Shown: piece after piece, positions 16,834-24,189 of the stretch
Layout: each line of letters starts with the position of its first letter
Numbering within the stretch: position 1 is the first letter of the stretch
Assembly (NCBI GenBank): GCA_964487605.1
Contig: CAZARU010000025.1
Span: 1-64,000, forward strand
Direction: 5' to 3'
Source: JAJDAH01 sp964487605
Lineage (GTDB): Bacteria; Myxococcota_A; Polyangia; Polyangiales; Polyangiaceae
Length of the DNA: 64,000 nt
Translations under genes and position numbers: made by a program
Notes under the pieces: generated by a model
The model's database searches: none
What the model saw: only the letters and a program-made list of their open reading frames with translations
Told to the model about the DNA's origin: nothing

Positions 16834-17531
16834 GGCTCCGGCAGGTGGCGCTCGTTGCGCGCGATCTCGAACCGATCGGCACCGAGCTTCGCGAAGCGCT
16901 CGCGCTGGGGGAGCCGTTCGTCGACGAGGGGGTCGGCGTCTTCGGGCTGCGCAACGTGGTCTTTCCCGTGGGTGACACCTTCTTCGAGATCGTGCAGCCG
17001 GTGCGGGAGGGGACCACCGCGGGGCGCTACCTCGAGCGGCGCGGCGGCGACGGTGGGTACATGGTGCTCTTCGAGGTCCGAGATCTCTCGCGCGAGCGGC
17101 AGAGGCTCGCGGGGCTCGGTGTTCGCGCGGTCTGGAGCATCGCTCTCGACGACATCGCCGCGGTGCACCTGCACCCGACGGACGTGGGCGGAGCGATCGT
17201 GAGCTTCGATCAGCCCACGCCGCCCGGTGCGTGGCGGTGGGGCGGCCCCGGCTGGGACACTCGCTCCCGGACGGATCGCGTGACGGGGATCACGGGCGTG
17301 ACGATCCAGTCACCGGATCCGCCTCGGCTGGCGGCGCGATGGGGCGAGGTGCTCGGTCGCGCCGTCGACGGCGATCGCATCGAGCTGGACGACGGTGTGG
17401 TTCGGTTCGTGCGCGACGAGGACGGCCGCGGCGAGGGGATCGCGGGCGTGGAAGTCGACGTGGTGGAGGGGCGAGCCGTCGCGCCTCGTACCATCGGCGG
17501 CGTGAAGATCTCGCCTCGGTCTCGGTCGTAG
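16830..17531 (+). CDS. VOC-superfamily (glyoxalase/dioxygenase-like) protein
   Basis: A 233-residue cytoplasmic protein with two beta-alpha-beta-beta-beta units typical of the vicinal oxygen chelate superfamily. The first (1-130) starts RLRQVALVARDLEPIG and continues with GDTFFEIVQP; the second (from ~145) starts VTGITGVTIQSPDPPRLAARW. The members it resembles are often annotated simply as VOC family proteins, and the substrate cannot be inferred. GTG 16830 shares a 4-nt GTGA overlap with the nucleotidyltransferase stop, so it is probably co-expressed, which is unusual company for a toxin-like gene. I see no obvious full set of metal ligands. Confidence 0.75.
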   Translation: MRLRQVALVARDLEPIGTELREALALGEPFVDEGVGVFGLRNVVFPVGDTFFEIVQPVREGTTAGRYLERRGGDGGYMVLFEVRDLSRERQRLAGLGVRAVWSIALDDIAAVHLHPTDVGGAIVSFDQPTPPGAWRWGGPGWDTRSRTDRVTGITGVTIQSPDPPRLAARWGEVLGRAVDGDRIELDDGVVRFVRDEDGRGEGIAGVEVDVVEGRAVAPRTIGGVKISPRSRS

Positions 17532-17563
17532 CCCTGCGTGGGTGGTCCGGACGGCGGGCCGGC

Positions 17564-17640
17564 TGTCCCGGACGGGTCACTCCGTGTCCCGGAAGGGTTA
17601 CTTCGTGTCCCGGAAGGGTTCGGTGCGTGTCCCGGACGGG
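17564..17640 (+). repeat. Four 13-bp direct repeats at 21-22 bp spacing
   Basis: The sequence TGTCCCGGA(C/A)GGG occurs at 17564-17576, 17585-17597, 17606-17618 and 17628-17640. The starts are 21, 21 and 22 bases apart, two turns of the DNA helix, so all copies face the same side. This looks like an array of binding sites for a protein rather than coding sequence. It lies in a gene-free stretch just after the VOC gene. Confidence 0.8.
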
Positions 17641-17942
17641 CTCCTCCCTCGCTCGGGCGAGTCGGTCGTCGTCCCGGAGGACGCAACTAGCCGTCTCGGC
17701 GAGCTCTTTCCGGCCCCGGAACAGCTCCGACGAGGCTCCCATCGCCTCGTTCGTGAAGTCGTGCCCTGCCATCGACGGCTTCGGCATCGCGCGTGCCAGG
17801 CGGCGGCGCCCAGCCCGACAAGGCGCTCAACTCGAGGCGGTCGCGGCCGCCAACCCGGAAAGGCGGGTCGTTTCGCGCGGGTGGAGCGCAGCGTCTCGTC
17901 CCGGTCCGGCCAGCCGGCATCGGTCGCCCTCAGACCAGCTCG

Positions 17943-18000
17943 GACCAGCATCGACCACCCTCAGACCAGCATCGACCACCCTCGGACCAGCATCGACCAC
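17943..18000 (+). repeat. 21-bp tandem repeats (GACCAGCATCGACCACCCTC unit)
   Basis: Two full copies and one partial copy of a 21-base unit, GACCAGCATCGACCACCCTC followed by A or G, start at 17943, 17964 and 17985. A degenerate copy precedes them near 17918. The copies are contiguous and nearly identical. If translated they would give a TSIDHP(Q/R) heptad, but the surrounding frame does not look coding. Confidence 0.75.
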
Positions 18001-18147
18001 TTGCTCGTTTTGGGCCGGTACCCTCCCGGATGTGACGGCCGCACCCCGGTTCTGCCTCCGGCCGTGACTTCCTCGACTGGTTCTCCCCGGGCGACTCCAA
18101 GCACTCCGTATCCAGCCGCGTGCGCTGACAGGCAGGTTCACGAAGCG

Positions 18148-18306
18148 GTGCGATTCTTCGACGTCTCGAAGGCGCCCCCCAGAAACGGCCGCCCCAAGAC
18201 CGAACACACGCTCGACTTCGACGGCCTGCTGGAAGAGGTCTGGGGGTTGCACGTGCGACGAAACGCGGAGGAGCGGGAGTGGGCGGAGGCGGGAGAGGAC
18301 GAGTGA
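18148..18306 (+). CDS. Possible small or residual ORF of unknown function
   Basis: Fifty-two codons from a GTG. The translation is better balanced than its surroundings (FDVSKAPPRNGRPK, then DFDGLLEEVWGLHV and an acidic, helical tail). The upstream frame is open but low quality. It may be a small gene or the 3' end of a decayed one. No family recognised; confidence is low. Confidence 0.25.
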   Translation: MRFFDVSKAPPRNGRPKTEHTLDFDGLLEEVWGLHVRRNAEEREWAEAGEDE

Positions 18307-18395
18307 CCAGCCGAGTCGCTCAAACCTTCGCCGCGCGCCACCGGCGTTGCCGTTCGCGAGACGCTCGGGGTGCTGGTCTCGGCGAAGTCACCTCG

Positions 18396-18602
18396 CTACC
18401 TGTTGCATGTGACGCGCCCGCCGACATCGAATGCTTCGAGGTCGTCCACGACGACCACCACGTCGACATCCGACTCGGCCCGGGCCTCCCCCCGCGCTCG
18501 GGAGCCGAAGAGCGCGAGTTCCCGCACGCGCGATCCGAATCGCTGCCGTATCCACGCGCCGAACTCCTCGAGCGTAGCGCTCTCGAGGGGGCCTTCCTCC
18601 AT
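18396..18602 (-). pseudogene. Truncated MNT-type nucleotidyltransferase
   Basis: Sixty-eight residues with a clear minimal nucleotidyltransferase motif: LALFGSRARGEARAESDVDVV, that is GSRARG plus DxD. This is the N-terminal half of MNT proteins, which usually pair with HEPN toxins. The frame stops about 15 residues after the motif, where intact members run another 40-80 residues with a third acidic residue. No HEPN gene is adjacent. It looks like a truncated antitoxin gene or a very short survivor. Confidence 0.6.
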
Positions 18603-18761
18603 GGGCGAGGAGGTAGCACGCGCATGATCGGGCTCGCCAGCCGCGCTCGACCTGGCGACGCCTCGCTCGGTGGCGCCTCGCTCGACCTCGCCGAGCCGCA
18701 GCCGTGACGACCCATGGGCGAAAAACGGACGATCAGCGGCGTTCCTTCGGGCGAGTCGATC

Positions 18762-18767
18762 TAGACT
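18762..18767 (+). promoter_or_regulatory. -10-like TAGACT, probable leaderless promoter
   Basis: TAGACT ends 8 nt before GTG 18776, the start that gives a Tat signal peptide. Confidence 0.5.
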
Positions 18768-18775
18768 CTCGGATC

Positions 18776-20365
18776 GTGGCCGAAGTGGCTCTCAGACGGC
18801 GAGACTTCCTGTTGGCCTCGGCCTCGGTGGCCGGAGGCTCGCTCGTGCGGTGTGGAACCGACGAGAGGTTGCGCAGCGGAGTCGCTCGTCCCAGAAGCGC
18901 CCTGATCATCGGGTCGGGGTTCGGCGGATCCATTGCGGCGAAGCGTCTGGCGGACGAAGGCGTTCCCAGCGTGGTGCTCGAGCGCGGGCGCCGGTGGGCG
19001 GTGACCGAGGACGAGACGACCTTCCCGTCGCTGATCGCTCCGGACCGAAGGGCCTCGTGGTTGAGGAACGACGTCGCGCTGCCCGGTGCGCCGGCCGGAA
19101 CGTTCGAGAGGTACACGGGACTCCTCGAACGCTTCGACACGAAGAACATCGCCGTCATTCGCGCGGCGGGTGTGGGCGGTGCGTCGCTCGTCTTCGGCGG
19201 GATCATGCTCGAGATTCCGCGATCGCTCTTCAACACCGTCTTTCCGACGGAGATCACTCACGAGGAGATGACGACGGAGTACTACCCGCGCGTTCGCGAA
19301 GCCATGATGCTTCGCCGCATCCCCGATGACATTCTCGCGTCCGAACACTACCTGTCGACACGGGTGTTTCTGGACCAGGCCGAGGCCGCCGGGCTGAACG
19401 CGTTCATCGTCGAGAACGCGATCGACTGGGACCTGATTCGCGCCGAGATCGAAGGTTCGAAGAAGCCTTCCGCGATCTTGGGAGACTACAACTACGGTCT
19501 GAACAGCGGCGCGAAGAACTCACTCGACCGAACCTATCTGGCCCGCGCGGAGGCCACGGGTCTGGTGGAGGTCCGGCCGCTGCACCGAGTCGTCGAGATA
19601 GCCTCCGGCGCTCGAGGAGGCTATCGAGTTCGATGCGAAAGGCTCACCGAGTTCGGCGAGGTCGACGAAACCGTCGTGCTCGAGGCCGATGCGTTGTTTC
19701 TGGGCGCCGGCTCGATCGGGACGACCGAGCTTCTGGCCCGGGCGGAGTCCGAGGGAACGCTGCCGGGGCTGCCGTCGGGAGTCGGCGAAGGCTGGGGTAA
19801 CAACGGTCAGCACATCTTTCTCCGCCGTGACGTCGGCGTCGACACGGGGACGTTCCAAGGGGGCCCCCCCACCGCGTTCATTCGTGAGCTGGACGGGCCG
19901 ATGGGACCGGTCTCGGTCGAGAACGGACCCGGGCCAATTCCCCTCGAGTGCCAGTGTCTGCTGAGCGTCGGTCACGGCCTCGGTCGCGCGGACGGGCGGC
20001 TGTCCTGGAACGCATCCGAGCGGCGACTGGAACTCGAATGGGATTCGTCGCGGAACGCGGACGCCAGGGCCGCAGGACTGTCGATCTGCGAAGCGCTCAA
20101 CGCCGCGACCGCCGGGACCGTGGAGGACTTTGCGCCCGGTCAGCCGCACACCTATCACCCCCTCGGCGGTGCGACGATGGGGCGAGTGTGCGACACCTTC
20201 GGCCGGGTGCGCGGACACCGCCACTTGTACGTGGTCGACAGCGCGTTGATCCCGGGGCTCTGTCCGACGGTGAATCCGGCGTTCACGGTCGCGGCGATCG
20301 CCGAGCGGTGCCTGGACGGAATCCTGCGAATGGACTTCGCCGGGCCGGCCCTCGTCCGTTCGTGA
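18776..20365 (+). CDS. Tat-exported GMC-family (cholesterol-oxidase-like) FAD oxidoreductase
   Basis: A 529-residue flavoenzyme. The N-terminus has a twin-arginine signal, LRRRDFLLASASVAGG, so it should be exported folded with FAD bound. The FAD-binding Rossmann motif follows in SALIIGSGFGGSIAA, with the GMC element RAAGVGGASLVFGG further on. The C-terminal block HPLGGATMG and VDSALIPGLCPTVNP is the cholesterol-oxidase/GMC signature that carries catalytic residues. It would oxidise an alcohol group of an unknown substrate; a sterol is possible but unproven. GTG 18776 is preferred to GTG 18704 because it places the Tat motif about seven residues in and lies 8 nt after TAGACT. It is a single-gene unit ending convergently with 20441. 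Confidence 0.85.
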   Translation: MAEVALRRRDFLLASASVAGGSLVRCGTDERLRSGVARPRSALIIGSGFGGSIAAKRLADEGVPSVVLERGRRWAVTEDETTFPSLIAPDRRASWLRNDVALPGAPAGTFERYTGLLERFDTKNIAVIRAAGVGGASLVFGGIMLEIPRSLFNTVFPTEITHEEMTTEYYPRVREAMMLRRIPDDILASEHYLSTRVFLDQAEAAGLNAFIVENAIDWDLIRAEIEGSKKPSAILGDYNYGLNSGAKNSLDRTYLARAEATGLVEVRPLHRVVEIASGARGGYRVRCERLTEFGEVDETVVLEADALFLGAGSIGTTELLARAESEGTLPGLPSGVGEGWGNNGQHIFLRRDVGVDTGTFQGGPPTAFIRELDGPMGPVSVENGPGPIPLECQCLLSVGHGLGRADGRLSWNASERRLELEWDSSRNADARAAGLSICEALNAATAGTVEDFAPGQPHTYHPLGGATMGRVCDTFGRVRGHRHLYVVDSALIPGLCPTVNPAFTVAAIAERCLDGILRMDFAGPALVRS

Positions 20366-20440
20366 CGACCGCGGCTCCACTCCTGGCGCCGCACCTCGTT
20401 CACGGTCACCGACCGCTTGCCCGGCTTCGGTCCTCAGCGC

Positions 20441-20932
20441 TCACCGCAGAGGGCCACCTTCCGGGCACCCGGCGTCGCCGTGACCGTCACCTAGGAACGT
20501 CCGGTGCTCGATCGCTCCGCACGGGCACCTCGAGGCCGAGAGCGCGCCTGCCATGCAGGCCGCGAAGGGAGCGCTCGGCTCGGACATGCCCAGCTCGGCG
20601 ACGCAGCCCTGCTCGCTGGTGACGACCCGGACCCAACCATTCGTTCCGCAGCCCGTCTCCCGCTGGCACCTCGCCGCGACGTCGTCGACCCATCTGCCGA
20701 GCTCGCACGGAAAGTCGTTCGAGCCCCGGCAGTCTCCTTCGGGTCGCTCGACGCACGACCCCGACCCGAGGCCGACGTCCAGAGTTCCAGCATCGACCAC
20801 GGTCGGCCCGGAGCTGGTCGGGACGGCGATCGTCGAAGGTGGATCGGGCAGGTCCGCTTCGCGCGTGCACGTGACCGCTCCGACCGGAGCGACGAGCAGG
20901 ACCACGGTCACGGTCCGCCGGGGAACGCTCAC
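20441..20932 (-). CDS. Small secreted Cys-rich protein
   Basis: A 163-residue exported protein, fourth and last gene of the OmpA-led operon. GTG 20932 gives an N-terminus with basic residues then a hydrophobic run (VTVVLLVAPVGAVTC), a signal peptide that may end in a lipobox at AVTC. The mature part has about eleven Cys, including FPCELGRWVDDVAARCQRETGCG and ASRCPCG, suggesting a disulfide-stabilised fold. I do not recognise the family. The start codon shares a 4-nt GTGA overlap with the stop of the upstream lipoprotein gene. Confidence 0.72.
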   Translation of the reverse strand: MSVPRRTVTVVLLVAPVGAVTCTREADLPDPPSTIAVPTSSGPTVVDAGTLDVGLGSGSCVERPEGDCRGSNDFPCELGRWVDDVAARCQRETGCGTNGWVRVVTSEQGCVAELGMSEPSAPFAACMAGALSASRCPCGAIEHRTFLGDGHGDAGCPEGGPLR

Positions 20933-21303
20933 AAGATTCCTCGTTCGTGCTCGTCGAGCGTGCGAAACCACACGACGCGTACCTCCTGGGCCTGGAAGAC
21001 GGACGCGAGAAACGACGCGGAGGTGTCCTTCACGGGCACGTCGCGCCGCCGAGCGGCGCGGCTCGCCTCCGCGAACGAGCCGAAGGCAGGTTCGTAGGCG
21101 ATCATCTCGAGGACCGTGTCGCCGTCCTGCAGTCGCAGCCAGCCCAGGGTCCGGTACAGACGAATGCTGTCCCCCTCTCGCCGCGCCACGAACGCGCCCA
21201 CGGTCTCGACGGTCGGTTCGGCGTGCTCGACGCCATCTGCCGAGCACGCGACCAGCCACAGGAGCACGACGCAGGACAGAATCCAGACGCAGGCGCGCCG
21301 CAT
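20929..21303 (-). CDS. Small lipoprotein of unknown function
   Basis: A 124-residue protein starting MRRACVWILSCVVLLWLVAC, a textbook lipoprotein signal with the lipobox LVAC at residues 17-20. The mature ~104 residues form a small alpha/beta domain (IRLYRTLGWLRLQDGDTVLEM, then SFLASVFQAQEVRVVWF). The gene is third in the OmpA-led operon, 62 nt after the preceding stop, and its own stop overlaps the next start by 4 nt. Function unknown; outer-membrane or periplasmic location is expected from the signal. Confidence 0.78.
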   Translation of the reverse strand: MRRACVWILSCVVLLWLVACSADGVEHAEPTVETVGAFVARREGDSIRLYRTLGWLRLQDGDTVLEMIAYEPAFGSFAEASRAARRRDVPVKDTSASFLASVFQAQEVRVVWFRTLDEHERGIL

Positions 21304-21365
21304 CGCGGAAAGCGTACCGCGACGGGGACCCGCCCCGCACGCACGAAGGGCAAGCCCGACCGCGC

Positions 21366-22589
21366 TCACCATCGCACTACCCCGCCCGCCGAAGGGAGAA
21401 CCACCGTGGCAGGGAACGGAAACGCCTGAAGGACCTCGAGCTCGAACGCGAACGCGAACGGTCGCGCGATTTCGACCTCCCCGCCGGCGCCCACGGCGAT
21501 CCACGCGTCGCCCGCCCGACGCGTCACGTCGAGCGTCTGCTCCAGGTCGTTTCCTCCCTGCAGCCCGGGCTCGCGCACGTCCTCGCGCACGGGGACCTCG
21601 ACCCGGACGTCGAACATGCCGGCGCCAATCGCGGTGAACGCGTAGGCGCGGAGCGAGCGGCTCGCCCAGGGATCGGAACCGAACCACCGGGTCGCGCGCA
21701 GCTCCCCGGCGAGGGGAAAGAACTCGGTCCCTCGTGGCGCCGTCCGTCCTTCGCCGGCTGCCGCCCAGCTCACTCGCGCGCCGACGGACGCGTCGAGGAA
21801 CACGAGGCGCTCGTATCCGAGCGTGAGCCGCGTCTGCGTCGGTCCCACGCGCAGCGGTTCGTTCGCCGGGGCCGGACGACCGTAGTACGCGGCGCCGTCG
21901 TGCTGCCGGAAGCACGCGTAGCCCTCGCGCTCCTGGCTCTCCATGGTGCAGGCCCCGGCGGTCGCCACGGCGCCGAAGCCGTGCCCCACGCCGAGCGTGA
22001 CGGCATTCCGCGGCCGATCGACGTCCTCGCAGATCCCGAAGAAGCCGCAGGTGGCGCCGCCCTCGCAGTCCCCGTCGGTGCTGCACGGCACTTCGAGGCG
22101 CTCGCTGCCGCAGCCGGGGAGGTTCGGCGGGCAGTCGGCGGGGTCTGGGCAGCGCGCCGGGCGACGCGTCGCCTCGTCCGAGTGCGTGTCGTGCACGATG
22201 CTCACCCGGTAGGGGCTCGCGCGAGACCCGCTCGCCGCGATGACGCGCCCCTCCGCATCGTGGATCCTCAGGTAAAAACGCACGTCGCCGGTGATGGTGC
22301 TGACCTCGAGGCAGGGAATTTCGCCGCGATGACGCCGACCCGAGCGTCCGAGCTCGATGGTCGTCCAGTCGGGATCGCCCCAGACGCGATAGTGGACGAG
22401 CACGCGCCGCGCCCGGGCCAGGATGGCTTCCGGGAGCTCCACGTCGACGGGCACCGGTGTGAGGATCCCCTGCACGGCGCGACGTTCGAGCACGCGCATT
22501 CGGAGGATCTCCGGGCCGAGGGTCGTGAGCCCCGGCTCCGCGCGGACCGGCAGCGCGAGGCAAACTACGGCGAGGAACACCGCCCTCAC
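21366..22589 (-). CDS. Exported protein with Cys-rich module and probable outer-membrane beta-barrel
   Basis: A 407-residue protein with an N-terminal signal peptide (AVFLAVVCLALPVRA). Residues ~20-135 form a beta domain that may be Ig-like (VHYRVWGDPDWTTIELG). A Cys module follows, CSTDGDCEGGATCGFFGICED, a pattern common in myxobacterial secreted proteins. The C-terminal ~230 residues have alternating amphipathic strands (RLTLGYERLVFLDASVGARVSW, ending in AFELEVLQAFPFPAT) consistent with a small barrel. GTG 22589 gives a 4-nt GTGA overlap with the upstream ompA-like gene. It likely works with that protein in the outer membrane. Exact function unknown. Confidence 0.72.
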   Translation of the reverse strand: MRAVFLAVVCLALPVRAEPGLTTLGPEILRMRVLERRAVQGILTPVPVDVELPEAILARARRVLVHYRVWGDPDWTTIELGRSGRRHRGEIPCLEVSTITGDVRFYLRIHDAEGRVIAASGSRASPYRVSIVHDTHSDEATRRPARCPDPADCPPNLPGCGSERLEVPCSTDGDCEGGATCGFFGICEDVDRPRNAVTLGVGHGFGAVATAGACTMESQEREGYACFRQHDGAAYYGRPAPANEPLRVGPTQTRLTLGYERLVFLDASVGARVSWAAAGEGRTAPRGTEFFPLAGELRATRWFGSDPWASRSLRAYAFTAIGAGMFDVRVEVPVREDVREPGLQGGNDLEQTLDVTRRAGDAWIAVGAGGEVEIARPFAFAFELEVLQAFPFPATVVLPSAGGVVRW

Positions 22590-24133
22590 GGCGCCCCCTT
22601 CGGCGCCGCGCGGCGCAGGATCACGAACTCGACGCGACGGTTGCTCGCGCGACCCGCTTCGGTGTCGTCGGAGGCGATCGGCCGGTCGAACCCGAAGCCC
22701 CGCGCGCTGAGGCGCTCCGCGGCGACGCCACGCGCCACGAGCCACGAGACCACCGCACGCGCGCGATCGGTGGAGAGCCCTCGATTGAGATGCGAGTCCC
22801 CTCGCCCGTCGGTGTGGCCCTGGACCTCCACGAGCTCGATCTCGGGATGGGCGGCCATGACCTCTGCCACGCCACCGAGCACGTGGTCACTCTCGGCGGA
22901 CAGCACCGCGCTCCCCGTCTCGAAGAGCACGCGGCCGACGATCTCGATCCTCTCGGTCGCCGCGCCGGGCGCGGTGAGCGGCTCCGTGACCGCGGAGACG
23001 GGCGGCAACGCGACGACGGGACAGCCGTGCGTGCGGCGCTCGCCGGTCGCTACGCCTGCGGCGCGCGGACATGCGTCGTACGCGTCGGGGATCGAGTCCT
23101 CGTCCCGATCCGGCGGCGCCTCGGGGCATCCGTTCATCAGTGGATCGCGCGCGGCCTCACCTGCGAGCTCGACGCAGGCGTCCGTCGCATCCGGCACCCC
23201 GTCGTCGTCGCGGTCCGGTGGCGGTGGGGTCTGCTCGAGGCTCCACCCCAGGGCGAGGAATGCTCGCCAGTCTGCCGCGCCCGCGCCGCGACCGAGGTCC
23301 GGCCCGACCGCCGCCAGCAGCTCGAGCGGCCCTCCTCCCGGCGTCCAGCGCGCGCTCGCGAGAGCGTGGACGACCGTGCTGCGCGGGTCGAGCAGCCGCG
23401 CACCCCCGGTCAGCGTGAAGTCCGCGCGCACCTCCGGTCCGACGCGCACGTCGCCTCGTCCGTCGAGCCTCCAGCCGACGGCCGCCCCGAGCGTCGCGGC
23501 GCTACCCACCCGTGTCGGCTGCGCGCTCCCGAGCTGCGCCGCTGGACGGGCATGAGCACCCACGGACACGGAGCCGTCCGCTCGCGCGGAGGACGTGCCG
23601 AGCAGGAGCTCACCGCGACCCTGGACGCCTGCGTCCCCGGCGTAGTCGGAGCCCGTTGGCGCCCACACCTCGCCAGCGCCCGCGAGTCGCCATCCGGAGG
23701 CCCCCTCGCCGAGGAGCCGGACGCGAAGGGACGCCGACACGTCGCCGAGAGCGGGACCCTCGGGCGCACGAGGGGTCGTCGCCCCCGGCGACGAGTCGCC
23801 GGCGACGGACCGGACGACGGGCAGCGAGAGTCCGACGAGCCAGCGGTGGTGCAGGGCGTAGCTCGCCATCAGGCGGAGCACCTGCTGCTCCGACACGACG
23901 ACGTCGGGGCGCCGGGACGAGTCGTGGAGCACGAGCGGCTCGCTGGCCCAATCGACCACGACGCGAGCGCGCAGGAGACGATGACCGCGCGCCTCGGGTG
24001 AGCCGACGAGCACCGCGCGATCGCCGGCCGGCGCAGGGTTCACGACCACCGACGGCGTCGGGCTCGCGCCGGCGCTTCCCGCGACGCAGATGAGGGCGGC
24101 GCACGACTTCGAGACTTGCCGAGGCCGGCTCAT
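22586..24133 (-). CDS. OmpA-family outer-membrane protein with Ca-binding (TSP3) repeats
   Basis: A 515-residue protein with a signal peptide, a beta-rich N-terminal domain of ~290 residues that is probably a barrel, and two thrombospondin type 3-like repeats (DRDDDGVPDATDAC and DRDEDSIPDAYDAC), which bind calcium in other proteins. The C-terminal OmpA domain (about 395-510) has VLFETGSAVLSAESD, VEVQGHTDGRG and the RGFGFDRPIA block, which in OmpA relatives binds peptidoglycan. It would link the outer membrane to the cell wall. It is first in a four-gene minus-strand operon with GTGA coupling to the next gene. Family assignment is secure; the ligand of the N-terminal domain is unknown. Confidence 0.9.
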   Translation of the reverse strand: MSRPRQVSKSCAALICVAGSAGASPTPSVVVNPAPAGDRAVLVGSPEARGHRLLRARVVVDWASEPLVLHDSSRRPDVVVSEQQVLRLMASYALHHRWLVGLSLPVVRSVAGDSSPGATTPRAPEGPALGDVSASLRVRLLGEGASGWRLAGAGEVWAPTGSDYAGDAGVQGRGELLLGTSSARADGSVSVGAHARPAAQLGSAQPTRVGSAATLGAAVGWRLDGRGDVRVGPEVRADFTLTGGARLLDPRSTVVHALASARWTPGGGPLELLAAVGPDLGRGAGAADWRAFLALGWSLEQTPPPPDRDDDGVPDATDACVELAGEAARDPLMNGCPEAPPDRDEDSIPDAYDACPRAAGVATGERRTHGCPVVALPPVSAVTEPLTAPGAATERIEIVGRVLFETGSAVLSAESDHVLGGVAEVMAAHPEIELVEVQGHTDGRGDSHLNRGLSTDRARAVVSWLVARGVAAERLSARGFGFDRPIASDDTEAGRASNRRVEFVILRRAAPKGAP

Positions 24134-24189
24134 GGCGTGCGCGCCTCGGGAGATATCAGGAAGCGCGGAACGTCGCCACGTGGGCCGCG

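Larger units (their letters stand above)
17532..18147. other. Gene-free stretch holding two repeat arrays
   Basis: About 600 bases after the VOC gene. Frames are open in places but their translations are Arg/Ser-rich and show no family resemblance. The region contains the repeats at 17564-17640 and 17943-18000. It may be a decayed or regulatory region. No insertion-sequence ends are apparent. Confidence 0.5.

Noticed and set aside
17290..17787. Minus-strand ORF overlapping the VOC gene and the repeats
   Set aside because: It is largely antisense to the VOC gene, and its upstream part shows no family resemblance.
17532..18147. A CRISPR array from the 21-bp repeats
   Set aside because: Units are contiguous or separated by only a few bases, with no unique spacers and no cas genes.
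20553..23555. A 1000-codon plus-strand frame
   Set aside because: It is antisense to the OmpA operon, whose proteins have clear families and signal peptides.
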